Source: a virus
Direction: 5' to 3' (one strand)
IMG/VR virus record: IMGVR_UViG_3300035190_000162
Span: 1 to 20,473 of that record
Length of the DNA: 20,473 nucleotides
The translations under genes and the position numbers were made by a program. This document shows positions 1 to 7,903 of the stretch, in pieces; within the stretch, counting starts at the first letter, position 1; every line of letters begins with the position of its first letter. The notes below the pieces were generated by a model. It searched no databases. It had not been told where the DNA came from and saw only the letters and a list, made by a program, of their open reading frames with translations.

Positions 1-1
1 A

Positions 2-154
2 ACGCAGGTTGGAAGCTTGAATACACTTGCAGGTTCGGTTGATGTATCAACAAACACGGCAGAACATAGACTTCAAATCGGAATGAGTGGTGGTAGTGGT
101 TATCCATACACTGTTGAGATAAGCGCGATACTAAAATACACACAAATCAAATGA
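2..154 (+). CDS. C-terminal end of an unknown phage protein (5' truncated by the window)
   Basis: An open frame runs from the first bases of the window to a TGA at 152-154, giving about 50 residues that end in YTQIK. The visible part is rich in Ser, Thr and Gly and looks beta-structured. No family can be recognised. Its stop overlaps the start of the next gene (ATGA), so the two are probably translationally coupled. Its place just before a tape-measure-like gene suggests a virion or tail component, but that is inference from position only. Confidence 0.55.
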   Translation, partial: TQVGSLNTLAGSVDVSTNTAEHRLQIGMSGGSGYPYTVEISAILKYTQIK

Positions 155-357
155 TAAGAATAGACCAACTGCACGACAACTTGAACATTATGTTTGAGAT
201 GCACAAGCAAGGAATAAGTGGAGAAACTGACTGCTCAAAAGTAGCGGAAGGAAAGCACCACTTAAAAAGTAAAGCGAAGTTCAATGCGCTGAAATGGACA
301 CTACAACTTTGTCCAATTCTAGTGATTGTTTATATTATCATTAAAGCAGTAATATAA
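151..357 (+). CDS. Small protein with a C-terminal membrane segment, unknown function
   Basis: A 68-residue protein. Residues 1-45 are polar and mixed in charge, with HKQGISGETDCSK followed by a lysine-rich stretch. Residues 49-67 (LQLCPILVIVYIIIKAVI) form one strongly hydrophobic segment reaching the C-terminus, so it is probably a tail-anchored inner-membrane protein. It is tightly packed: its ATG overlaps the upstream stop (ATGA) and its TAA shares one base with the ATG of the tape-measure-like gene at 357. This coupling supports a real gene. The function is unknown. Confidence 0.6.
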   Translation: MIRIDQLHDNLNIMFEMHKQGISGETDCSKVAEGKHHLKSKAKFNALKWTLQLCPILVIVYIIIKAVI

Positions 358-2081
358 TGGCAGAAGCAGCAGCAGCAGGTGTGGCAATAGAAAGTTTGAC
401 GAAACAACTTCGTGCGCTCAAACAAGAACTTGCTACACTTGACCCAAATACGGCAAAGTTTCAAGAGTTAGCACTACAAGCTGGTCAAGTTAAAGACCAG
501 ATAAACGATGCTTCGGAAGCTATGAACGCCAACGCAGGTTCTGCATTCGAGCGTCTTAGCAATAATGCCAACCTATTAAAGGATAGGCTTTTCAATCTTG
601 ACTTTGAAGGTGTCACAAGTTCCGTAAAAGGACTTGCAGGGCAGGTGGGTAACGTAAGTTTTAAAGGTGCGATTAGCGGAATAAAAGATTTTGGCGGTGC
701 ATTGAAAGCACTTGGTACGGCATTGTTGACCAATCCAATATTCTTACTCGTCGCTGCTATTGCTGCCATAGGTATGGCGGTTAAAGCTTTACTTGACGAT
801 CAACGAAACGATGTCGATGAAGCCAACAAATCTATTGATGCGTCAAACGAGCAAAGGCATAATCTTGAAAGACTGAGAATGGCTGAGGCGGCAGGTAACG
901 AAAAGGCGTTATCCGACTTGAAGCGAAAGAGTATGAAGGAAGACATCAAGGATACAAAGGATAAGATTGACAACTTGATGTGGATGGAAAGACAAGCTTA
1001 CGGCTTGAGTGATGAGCAGGAAAAACAACTTGATGAGTTAAGAAAAAAGTATTCTCAACAGAGAGTAGATTATGAGATTCAAGCAGTCAATGAGATGATG
1101 AATCTCAACCGAATGATTCTTGAAAATGAAAAGACTATTTATCAATCAAAGTTAAGCGCAAGACAAATTGAGTTACAAAGTTTGGACGAATGGTTTGCCA
1201 AACAGTTGACTATGGCAGGAGATAACGAACGAGCGTTAGAAGCTGCAAATGATGCGTACTTTGTTAAGAAGGGACAAATCACTGACAAGTTTAATAAAGA
1301 AGACGCAGCCAAATCAAAGGCGGCTAAAGATAAAAATGTAGAAACCACAAAAGCCGAAAAAGAAGCGCAGAAAAAAGAAGATGAAAAATACTATGAGTGG
1401 TCAAGAAATGAACTGAATACTTTTTTAGAAAACAAAAACGAAGCACAAATTCAGTCGTTTTCAGCAGGTTTAAAAACATTAGAACCTGCGCTTAAACAAT
1501 GGAACGGAATACAACTTAAACTATCAAGAGAAGAAGTTGAAGCCAATAAGCTATTACAAAAAGAAAAATATGCAACGCAAGTACAATTAGCTTCGGATGC
1601 GGTTGGTTCATTGATGGCGTTGAATGATGCTTTCGCTAATGGTTCTGAGAAGTCAGCTAAAAGAGCGTTCCAAATAAACAAAGCCTTATCACTTGCTCAG
1701 GCAATTATGTCAACGTATCAAGCGGTTAACGCTCAACTTGCCGTTCCGCAAAGTGCAATTACGGGAACAACTTATATTAAAGCAGGTATTGCACTCGTGG
1801 CAGGTCTTGCTAACGTAGCGAAGATTTCTAAAACTCAATTTGGAGGTGGAGGTGGCGGTGGAGGTGGAGGCGGTTCAATGAGTAGCGGCGGCGGTTCACT
1901 TGGTGGTGGTGGTGGTGGTAGTTCAATGACAAGTGTCACACCTGCGTTCAATCCACTCAACACATCGTTTCTAAATAATAGACCAGCGCAGACGGGAGCA
2001 GTTCAAGCATACGTGCTATCGAGCAACGTGTCATCTGCAATGGAAGCAAACCAAAAAGTTAAAGACCAAACAGTTTTATAA
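357..2081 (+). CDS. Tape-measure-like tail protein
   Basis: A 574-residue protein with the features of phage tape-measure proteins, which set tail length and help DNA cross the cell envelope. Residues 1-56 and about 195-345 are charged, heptad-like and predicted coiled coil. Residues 127-146 (around TNPIFLLVAAIAAIGMAVKALL) form a hydrophobic segment of the kind such proteins carry. Near the C-terminus there is a low-complexity glycine stretch (11 Gly at 496-506, 6 Gly at 516-521). The last ~25 residues (VLSSNVSSAMEANQKVKDQ) resemble the tail end of similar proteins in Bacteroidota phages. No peptidase or lysozyme domain is visible. At 574 residues it is short for a long-tailed siphovirus. It lies upstream of the protease and capsid genes, which is unusual; an internal virion protein is the main alternative. 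Confidence 0.65.
   Translation: MAEAAAAGVAIESLTKQLRALKQELATLDPNTAKFQELALQAGQVKDQINDASEAMNANAGSAFERLSNNANLLKDRLFNLDFEGVTSSVKGLAGQVGNVSFKGAISGIKDFGGALKALGTALLTNPIFLLVAAIAAIGMAVKALLDDQRNDVDEANKSIDASNEQRHNLERLRMAEAAGNEKALSDLKRKSMKEDIKDTKDKIDNLMWMERQAYGLSDEQEKQLDELRKKYSQQRVDYEIQAVNEMMNLNRMILENEKTIYQSKLSARQIELQSLDEWFAKQLTMAGDNERALEAANDAYFVKKGQITDKFNKEDAAKSKAAKDKNVETTKAEKEAQKKEDEKYYEWSRNELNTFLENKNEAQIQSFSAGLKTLEPALKQWNGIQLKLSREEVEANKLLQKEKYATQVQLASDAVGSLMALNDAFANGSEKSAKRAFQINKALSLAQAIMSTYQAVNAQLAVPQSAITGTTYIKAGIALVAGLANVAKISKTQFGGGGGGGGGGGSMSSGGGSLGGGGGGSSMTSVTPAFNPLNTSFLNNRPAQTGAVQAYVLSSNVSSAMEANQKVKDQTVL
1842..1919 (+). repeat. GGN codon repeat encoding two glycine runs
   Basis: Eleven consecutive GGN codons (1842-1874), then a Ser/Met/Ser spacer, three more Gly codons, and six GGT codons (1902-1919). 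The wobble bases vary in the first run and are all T in the last. It encodes a flexible linker near the C-terminus of the tape-measure-like protein and could change length by slippage. Confidence 0.85.
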
Positions 2082-2082
2082 T

Positions 2083-2667
2083 ATGAAAAAAGAAGTAAGA
2101 CAATACGACATCGACGAGGAAGGATTCTTAGGTGTCCAAGCAATTTCACTAGTTGAATTTCCTGCTATTGAAGTAGACTTTATCGCGCTCTCCAAAGAGA
2201 AGAAAGTAAAGCTATCTGATATCCAAGAGGAGCGCAAGATGGTGTACGGTGCGGCATTGATTCCCGATAAATTGATCTATCGTGAAGATGGTGACGGCAC
2301 TCCATACTACGCACAGTTCACTTCTAAACTAATTGAGAAGGTAGCGCACAATTTCTTGCTAAAGAATCTGCAACACAACCACACAGTAGAACATACTTTT
2401 GCCGTGACTGGATTGACAGTTGTTGAATCGTGGTTGAAAGAAGGCGATAGTGACAAGTCGGTAGCACTTGGTTTTGAATTGCCAGTTGGTACTTGGTTCG
2501 TTGGTGTTAAAGTTGACAATGAAGAAGTTTGGCAGCAAGTGAAAGAAGGCAAGATTAAAGGATTCTCGATTGAAGGATTCTTCAACGAGGTGGGTGTTGA
2601 AATGTCACGTGGAGAAATAAGAGAAAATTGGGCGAATGAAATAGATAACTACCTATCTTCGCTATAA
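2083..2667 (+). CDS. Prohead protease, XkdF-like (Peptidase_S78_2 type)
   Basis: A 194-residue protein resembling the XkdF family of putative phage serine proteases, which process scaffold and capsid proteins during head maturation. Visible marks are the His-rich motif LQHNHTVEHT (residues 96-105), then TVVESWL (112-118), the LPVGTWFVGVKV strand (133-144), and KGFSIEGFF (159-167) with Ser162 in the GFSxEG motif typical of this family. Which His and Ser are catalytic cannot be settled by eye. The start is one base after the previous stop (TAATATG). The gene is followed by a terminator and then the scaffold-like and major capsid genes, the expected context for a maturation protease. Confidence 0.8.
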   Translation: MKKEVRQYDIDEEGFLGVQAISLVEFPAIEVDFIALSKEKKVKLSDIQEERKMVYGAALIPDKLIYREDGDGTPYYAQFTSKLIEKVAHNFLLKNLQHNHTVEHTFAVTGLTVVESWLKEGDSDKSVALGFELPVGTWFVGVKVDNEEVWQQVKEGKIKGFSIEGFFNEVGVEMSRGEIRENWANEIDNYLSSL

Positions 2668-2719
2668 GATTATTGTGTTTTGTGTTCATTGTGTTAATGT
2701 GTTTTTGTTAAGGTTAGGG

Positions 2720-2754
2720 AAGCCCGTTGCTAATGAGTGACGGGCTTTTCTTTT
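2720..2754 (+). terminator. Intrinsic terminator after the protease gene
   Basis: Perfect 8-bp stem AAGCCCGT (2720-2727) pairing with ACGGGCTT (2740-2747) around a 12-base loop, followed by a T-rich tract to 2754. It lies 52 bases after the protease stop and 67 bases before the scaffold-like gene. Confidence 0.85.
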
Positions 2755-2821
2755 ACTGTTAATAAATATTTGTCTAATGGTTTTCGCTCGATATATTATC
2801 TAGCGTAAATCAATATACAAA

Positions 2822-3406
2822 ATGAAAGTAATAGAAACATTGAGTGCTATCTTGAAGAAGCACAACATCAAAGGCATTTCGCTTTCTGAAGTAGTTGAAG
2901 TTAAGATGTCGATGGAGGGAACTCTTGCAGATGGTACTTTGGTAGCAACACCTAGTGACTCGTTTGAAGTAGGAGCAGAACTTTACGTTATCGATGCTGA
3001 AGGTAACCCACAACCTGCACCAGACGGAGAGCATACGCTTGACAACGGTTCAGTTATAGTTACTGTTGGCGGCTTCATTACTGAAATGAAAGAAGCGGAA
3101 GTAGCAGAAGAAGAAATGAGTGCAGACATCGCAGCGGTTATCGCAGCAATGGATGAGCAGTTGACATCTATCAAGAATCAACTAGCAGAACGTGACACGC
3201 AGTTGTCAGCAGTTACAGAAGAATTAAGCGCAGTGAAAACTGACTTGACTATCGCAACTGCTAAGGCTACTGAATTGTCAAGAAAAGCAGCGGCAGTATC
3301 TATCAAAGATGAAACACCTGCGGCTGAAATCTCAGCAGTAAATTTTTCAAAAAAACAAACTAAAAACGACAGAATCCTAAACAAGATTATGTCACTAAAA
3401 AAATAA
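2822..3406 (+). CDS. Scaffold-like capsid assembly protein
   Basis: A 194-residue acidic protein directly before the major capsid gene. The N-terminal half (residues 1-95) is a small beta-rich domain containing LADGTLV and NPQPAPDGEHTLDNGSVI, a pattern common in Bacteroidota phage proteins found between the XkdF protease and the capsid gene. Residues 100-165 form an Ala/Glu/Leu-rich coiled coil (LTSIKNQLAERDTQLSAVTE). The C-terminus is basic (KNDRILNKIMSLKK), as in scaffolds whose tail binds the capsid shell. The likely role is an internal scaffold cleaved by the upstream protease. It may also contribute an accessory domain to the head. The ATG follows an A-rich leader with no Shine-Dalgarno. 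Confidence 0.7.
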   Translation: MKVIETLSAILKKHNIKGISLSEVVEVKMSMEGTLADGTLVATPSDSFEVGAELYVIDAEGNPQPAPDGEHTLDNGSVIVTVGGFITEMKEAEVAEEEMSADIAAVIAAMDEQLTSIKNQLAERDTQLSAVTEELSAVKTDLTIATAKATELSRKAAAVSIKDETPAAEISAVNFSKKQTKNDRILNKIMSLKK

Positions 3407-3412
3407 TAAGAA

Positions 3413-4360
3413 ATGGCTACATCATTAACTATTAGCAGTTCGTCGTATGCAGGTGCGTTAGCACTACCATACATCCAAGCTGCTATTCTATCGGGCGATA
3501 CTCTAGCTAACGGCTACATCGCTATCAAAGAAAACGTAAAGTACAAAGCGGTTATCAAGAAACTTTCATCAAGTGGATTGGTTGTTGCTGCTACTTGTGA
3601 TTTCACAGTCGCAGGTTCTGTTACTCTAGCGGAAACTACACTTACAACTACTGACTTGAACACAAACGTTGAGCTTTGCAAAAAGCAATTCGTTCAAGAT
3701 TGGGAAGCTTACAACACGGGTGCAGGTTTCATCAATGACCAAGTGCCAGTTGAGTTCGCTGACTTTATGTTGGCTCACATCGCTGCAAAAGTTGGAGAGG
3801 CTATCGAGTTTAATTTGTGGCAGGGTAACTTTGATGCTGCGTCTTCAAATGCAACACCAACTTACACTGCTTTCACGGGTCTTCTTCGCACAATTGACAA
3901 CGCGAAATCAGGTACTCCTGATGTTGACTTCTCTGCTGCTACTTCTGCGTCAAACGTTATCGCGCAAATGCAATCAGTATTGGCTGCTCTACCATCTACA
4001 TTGATTGGCAAGACAGATACTGTTAAGCTTTATGTTAACCGTAAGACTGCTCAGTTCTACCGTCAAGCAATCAACACACTTGGCTATCAGTTCACATACA
4101 ATGCAACGGGTGAAGCACCAGTGCTAGTTGATGGATATGAAATCTATGTTTGCCCAGGTATTCCAGACTCAACAATGGTTGCTGCTGAAGCTGACAATTT
4201 GTTCTTTGGTACTGATCTATTGAGCGACTTGAACGAGGCGAAAGTGATTGATATGTCAATGACTGACGGTTCAGACAACGTGCGTATTGCAATGCGTTAC
4301 CGTGCAGGTACTGCTATCGGATTCGGTGCAGATATCTCTTTGGGATACGTTAATCCATAA
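3413..4360 (+). CDS. Major capsid protein
   Basis: A 315-residue protein of typical major capsid length, starting six bases after the scaffold-like gene. The fold cannot be proved by eye, but an HK97-type capsid protein is supported by three features. There is a mid-protein helical segment (KKQFVQDWEAYNTGAGFIND, then ADFMLAHIAAKVGEAIEFNLWQG). A central domain contains LYVNRKTAQFYRQAINTLG. A C-terminal beta region has GYEIYVCPGIPDSTMVAAEADNLFFGTDL followed by VRIAMRYRAGTAIGFGADISLGYV. Position after protease and scaffold and before a strong terminator agrees with a highly expressed shell protein. Confidence 0.85.
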   Translation: MATSLTISSSSYAGALALPYIQAAILSGDTLANGYIAIKENVKYKAVIKKLSSSGLVVAATCDFTVAGSVTLAETTLTTTDLNTNVELCKKQFVQDWEAYNTGAGFINDQVPVEFADFMLAHIAAKVGEAIEFNLWQGNFDAASSNATPTYTAFTGLLRTIDNAKSGTPDVDFSAATSASNVIAQMQSVLAALPSTLIGKTDTVKLYVNRKTAQFYRQAINTLGYQFTYNATGEAPVLVDGYEIYVCPGIPDSTMVAAEADNLFFGTDLLSDLNEAKVIDMSMTDGSDNVRIAMRYRAGTAIGFGADISLGYVNP

Positions 4361-4380
4361 TTGAAATTATAAACTTAAAG

Positions 4381-4414
4381 AACGGGTGGGCGTTAAACAC
4401 CCATCCGTTTTTTT
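4381..4414 (+). terminator. Intrinsic terminator after the major capsid gene
   Basis: Nine-pair stem ACGGGTGGG (4382-4390) with CCCATCCGT (4400-4408), including one G-U pair, followed by seven T bases. It lies only 17 bases before the next start codon (4432), leaving no room for a promoter between them. Confidence 0.85.
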
Positions 4415-4431
4415 ATTAAAAAAAAAATACT

Positions 4432-4974
4432 ATGTGTAATTTAACTAGAGGATTTGGTCTTGGATGTAATGATACAATCGGTGGGGTAAAGGCTCTTTAT
4501 TTTGCTGAATGGGATACAGTAGTAGCAGGTGTTGCTTACGATGCTACTAGCGGTCAAGTTGAGGTGTTGCCTACAATGACTGTCTACAAATATGTACCAC
4601 ACCGTAACACGGGAAATTGGGTTGAAGAAACAACTGCAAACCTTGATACGGGTTCTGTGTTTTGGACATCAACTATCAATGCATCGTTGAAAGAATTGAC
4701 GCAGACCAAGCAGAAAGAACTTCAAAATATGGCTTATGGTCGTTGGATAGTTTTTGTTGAAGATGCTAACGAAAATATTTGGATGATTGGTGCGCAGGAA
4801 GGTGTACTTGTTAGCGGTGGAAATGGCGCAACGGGTGCGGCTAAAGGTGACTTGAACGGTTACACTTTGGTCTTGACTGCTGAGGATAAGTATCGCGCTC
4901 CTCGTTTGGAGAGTTATACTACCGTTCCTTTTGACAATGCCACATTCGGTACTGTCACAGTAGACACTAACTAA
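4432..4974 (+). CDS. Putative major tail protein (conserved Bacteroidota phage protein)
   Basis: A 180-residue protein that starts with a Cys-containing segment (MCNLTRGFGLGCNDTIGGVKALYFAEW). It continues with alternating beta segments, including VYKYVPHRNTGNWVEE, a middle helix (ASLKELTQTKQKELQNMAYG), WIVFVEDANENIWMIGAQEG, and a GxGATGAAKGDLNGYTLVLTAEDK segment. The overall pattern, small with a central helix and a glycine-rich then GYTLxLTAED end, resembles proteins of Bacteroidota phages that I take to be tail-tube or head-tail components. It is flanked by terminators on both sides, which suggests its dosage is controlled separately, as for an abundant virion protein. The functional call is moderate inference. 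Confidence 0.5.
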   Translation: MCNLTRGFGLGCNDTIGGVKALYFAEWDTVVAGVAYDATSGQVEVLPTMTVYKYVPHRNTGNWVEETTANLDTGSVFWTSTINASLKELTQTKQKELQNMAYGRWIVFVEDANENIWMIGAQEGVLVSGGNGATGAAKGDLNGYTLVLTAEDKYRAPRLESYTTVPFDNATFGTVTVDTN

Positions 4975-4983
4975 TTCTTAACT

Positions 4984-5019
4984 AATAGTGGGTAAGTTGG
5001 AAGATTTACCCACTATTTT
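4984..5019 (+). terminator. Intrinsic terminator after the putative tail gene
   Basis: Perfect 12-bp stem AATAGTGGGTAA (4984-4995) with TTACCCACTATT (5006-5017), a 10-base loop and a following T-rich end. It ends about 15 bases before the ATG at 5033. Confidence 0.85.
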
Positions 5020-5032
5020 ATATTGTTCTTAT

Positions 5033-5416
5033 ATGGTATATCTTTTACCGAATACTGCAAGTCAGACATTGTATCTGTCACTTTACGAAGGGCGTTATAC
5101 ATTGCCTGACTTTACGCATTATATGCTCTCGATTATTAGAGAAGAAAATAGCGAGACTGGTGACAAGTTGAATCAAGTTCCCACTATCGTTACAGACGGT
5201 AGCGGATACACTCGAATCGTAGTTACAACTGTTACACTCACTCAAGCAGGAAGGTATCGGTATATCGTTTATGGACAAAATTCGTCCACAAATACAGATG
5301 AAGAAGATGCTTCCGTAGTAGGCATAGTGGAGATTGGATATTTAGAACTTACAGATGGCGGCACATACTTCGATGTCGTTGAAACAACATCAGCAAATGA
5401 TATCATCATTGATTAA
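5033..5416 (+). CDS. Conserved phage structural-region protein, unknown function
   Basis: A 127-residue protein beginning MVYLLPNTASQTLYLSLYEG. The frame is open further upstream to a GTG at 4988, but that codon lies inside the stem of the preceding terminator, so the ATG at 5033 is chosen. The sequence is beta-rich, with TRIVVTTVTLTQAGRYRYIVYGQNSSTN followed by VVGIVEIGYLEL, and ends NDIIID. Similar small beta proteins occur in the head and tail regions of Bacteroidota phages. Its 3' end overlaps the start of the portal gene by about 20 bases, implying coupled translation. A virion connector or tail component is plausible but not shown. Confidence 0.6.
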   Translation: MVYLLPNTASQTLYLSLYEGRYTLPDFTHYMLSIIREENSETGDKLNQVPTIVTDGSGYTRIVVTTVTLTQAGRYRYIVYGQNSSTNTDEEDASVVGIVEIGYLELTDGGTYFDVVETTSANDIIID

Positions 5417-7328
5417 TAACACCACATCAATCAAGCTTTCATCTAACTACACGCAAGTGTCAAGTGATGAAAAGGAATCCTCAAAAGGATGGGTTGACTA
5501 TGGCGATAGAAACGGATTCCCACAATACTGCATCGAACTTGCAGACCAATCGCCAGTACACGGTTCGTTAATACGTTCAATCTCTCAAATGATTGCGGGC
5601 AAGGGCATCACTTCGAAAGATGTTGGTACTGCTTCCCTTATCAAGTCACTTGGATTTGATAGGTTGACAGACAATACTGCTATTGATCTAGAACTGCACG
5701 GTGGTTTCTTCTGGCAGGTGTTGTGGACATTGGGCGGTGAGTTGTCATCTGTTGAACATTTGCCTTTTGAGAATTGCAGAATCGGAATCAACCGCGAGAA
5801 TGGTGATATAAACGGTGTATGGTATTCGAACGATTGGGCAAACTTGAAGCGCAAAAGAAACGCACCTAGATTCATTCCTTTGTATTCAGAATCTACCAAA
5901 AAAGACAGTCCTAGACAAGCGTACTTCTGTTTCAAAAACAGTTCGACGGCTAACTATTACGGAAAGCCTGACTACATTTCGTCACTTAACTACATCGAGT
6001 TGAGCAGACAGATAGCACTCTTTCACGTTAACAATATTCAGAACGGATTGTTTCCGTCGATGGTTGTCTCAATGAACAATGGAGTACCAGAGACGCAGGA
6101 AGAAATGGACATTGTACGCAATGACATTGAAAGAAATATTAGCGGAGCGGTCAACGCAGGTAAGTTCATTCTTATGTTCAATGAGAACAGAGATAGAGCA
6201 GCGGAGTTCACTCCATTTCCAATCACAGACGCAGACAAACAATATCAATATCTAGAGGACACTTGCACTCGTCACATAATGATTGCACACCGTGTCACTT
6301 CTCCACTTCTTTTTGGTATTCGTGAGGGCGGTGGACTAGGTAGCAATAAAGATGAAATGGAAACGGCTCTTAAGATATTTGATGAGCAGGTTATCCAACC
6401 ATCACAAAGACTTATCACGGATTCAGTTGAAGAAATACTACAAGCGGCTAACTCATCGAGTGCGGTTATCATTGTAGGTAATAATCAAGAACAGACAGAC
6501 GCTGAAATAGGTGTAGATAATACTAAAATGATGTCAGCTATTGACATTATCGCAAAGGTGCAGGAAGGTAAGTTGACAGAACAACAAGCGTCTATCTTCT
6601 TAACTGAATTTATAGGATTGCCAAGTGAAATTGTAACATCTTTTTTCAATCCAATAGCGGCAGAGTTATCGGTTCAACTAAAAAAAAAAGTAGCAACTGA
6701 AGTTTGCTGCACGAAGGAAGCACCAGAGTTCACGATTGAAGAAGAAGATAAATGGCTTGATAAATTATCTCAACGTGGTGAGATAATAGATGAAGAAGAA
6801 TGGGAGTTGATGAGCGAAGAAGAAGCAGGAGGTAGTGCTGACGAACTCGAATATTTCAAAGGACTGAAGAATGTAAATATGGCTTATGGTTCTTATGCAA
6901 ATGCGAATGAGGCGAGTGAATGGGGAGATAGTGGTTTGTATAAACTACGTTACAAATACTCTGAGAACATTAGTGCTAACTCTCGTAGGTTCTGCAAACA
7001 GATGGTAGGAGATAGTTCAAAAGGTAGAGTGTTTAGATATGAGGATATCGCAGATATGAGTAGCAACGGAGTGAATGGTGAATTTGCAGCAGAAGGACAA
7101 CAGACCTACGACATATTCACTTGGAAAGGTGGCGCATACTGCCATCATTCGTGGCTCAGAAGAATCTACTTTAGAAAAAGAAAAGACGGTAAATTTTTAC
7201 CAAACAACGGACTTAAAAATGACGAGCGTGTAAAGGATAGCGGACTAGATTTCTTGAAGCCAAAAGGCAAAGAATCAATAAGACCAATAAACACACCTAA
7301 TCGCGGCTCACTTAAAAACATAGACTAA
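5397..7328 (+). CDS. Portal protein with C-terminal Cys/His extension
   Basis: A 643-residue protein from the ATG at 5397; in-frame ATGs at 5373 and 5355 are possible but overlap the upstream gene more. Residues 1-430 are portal-like: a GDRNGFPQYCIELADQSPVH start, SLIRSISQMIAGKG, the stem/crown-like segment SLNYIELSRQIALFHVNNIQNG, and TSPLLFGIREGGGLGSNKDEM, typical of portal proteins in these phages. The portal forms the dodecameric DNA gate at one capsid vertex and docks the terminase. Residues 432-643 are a separate, very acidic then basic extension containing RRFCKQMV, a YEDI segment and GGAYCHHSW. It may be a minor-capsid (MuF-like) module fused to the portal; that part is uncertain. A run of ten A bases marks the boundary. 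The stop shares one base with the next ATG. Confidence 0.85.
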   Translation: MISSLINNTTSIKLSSNYTQVSSDEKESSKGWVDYGDRNGFPQYCIELADQSPVHGSLIRSISQMIAGKGITSKDVGTASLIKSLGFDRLTDNTAIDLELHGGFFWQVLWTLGGELSSVEHLPFENCRIGINRENGDINGVWYSNDWANLKRKRNAPRFIPLYSESTKKDSPRQAYFCFKNSSTANYYGKPDYISSLNYIELSRQIALFHVNNIQNGLFPSMVVSMNNGVPETQEEMDIVRNDIERNISGAVNAGKFILMFNENRDRAAEFTPFPITDADKQYQYLEDTCTRHIMIAHRVTSPLLFGIREGGGLGSNKDEMETALKIFDEQVIQPSQRLITDSVEEILQAANSSSAVIIVGNNQEQTDAEIGVDNTKMMSAIDIIAKVQEGKLTEQQASIFLTEFIGLPSEIVTSFFNPIAAELSVQLKKKVATEVCCTKEAPEFTIEEEDKWLDKLSQRGEIIDEEEWELMSEEEAGGSADELEYFKGLKNVNMAYGSYANANEASEWGDSGLYKLRYKYSENISANSRRFCKQMVGDSSKGRVFRYEDIADMSSNGVNGEFAAEGQQTYDIFTWKGGAYCHHSWLRRIYFRKRKDGKFLPNNGLKNDERVKDSGLDFLKPKGKESIRPINTPNRGSLKNID

Positions 7329-7903
7329 TGGCAGAGATTTGTATCATAGACGAGAACTACGTTAAGAAGTACACCAACGTAAACGGGGCGGTTGATTCTA
7401 ATCGCATCTATGCGGCTATCTATCTAGCGCAAGACTTACACATCGAGCAGTATTTAGGTACTGACTTGTGGGAGAAAATCAAAGATGATAGCGCAGACGC
7501 ATCGATAACGGGTGTGTACTTGACACTTCGTAACGATTACATACGCAAGGCGTTAGTATGGTTCGTGATGGTCGAGCTATTACCTGCTATGTACTACCGT
7601 CAAGACAATGGATCGTTGGTTAAACGCACCTCAGAAGATTCAGAAGTTATAGCACAAAGTGAACTTGATAGATTAATAGACGATGCGAGAGGAAAGGCTT
7701 TGCACTACACTAAAAAGATGGTTGACTATCTGTGTCACAATAACAATTCATTCCCTGAATATTCATCTAACACCTTCCCTGATACCACTCCAGTCAAGAA
7801 TGTTTACGGCAGGGGCAAGATGGTATTCAGCACGGGCAACTCAGTATCTACTAGAAAAAATTTCCCATATGATAACAACTACGACTGCAAGTGGTGGCGA
7901 TAA
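7328..7903 (+). CDS. Putative head-tail connector protein
   Basis: A 191-residue protein immediately after the portal, its ATG sharing a base with the portal stop. The N-terminal two thirds are helical: RIYAAIYLAQDLHIEQYLGTD, then YIRKALVWFVMVELLPAMYYRQDNG, then a third helix ending GKALHYTKKMVDYL. This is the layout of small helical connector proteins that join portal to tail. The C-terminal ~50 residues are polar and Asn/Ser/Pro-rich and probably flexible, ending CKWWR. It resembles a Bacteroidota phage family often found beside portals. The assignment rests on the helical pattern and position. Confidence 0.6.
   Translation: MAEICIIDENYVKKYTNVNGAVDSNRIYAAIYLAQDLHIEQYLGTDLWEKIKDDSADASITGVYLTLRNDYIRKALVWFVMVELLPAMYYRQDNGSLVKRTSEDSEVIAQSELDRLIDDARGKALHYTKKMVDYLCHNNNSFPEYSSNTFPDTTPVKNVYGRGKMVFSTGNSVSTRKNFPYDNNYDCKWWR

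Noticed and set aside
4092-4292. Minus-strand frame within the major capsid gene
   Set aside because: No leader, no neighbours in the same direction and composition of a shadow frame.
4988-5032. GTG start for the protein before the portal
   Set aside because: The codon lies within the stem of a perfect 12-bp terminator; the in-frame ATG at 5033 just after it is a better start.
7683-7868. Upstream part of the frame that contains the tiny lysine-rich protein
   Set aside because: It lies inside the connector gene and has the composition of a shadow frame; only the part from 7869 is kept.
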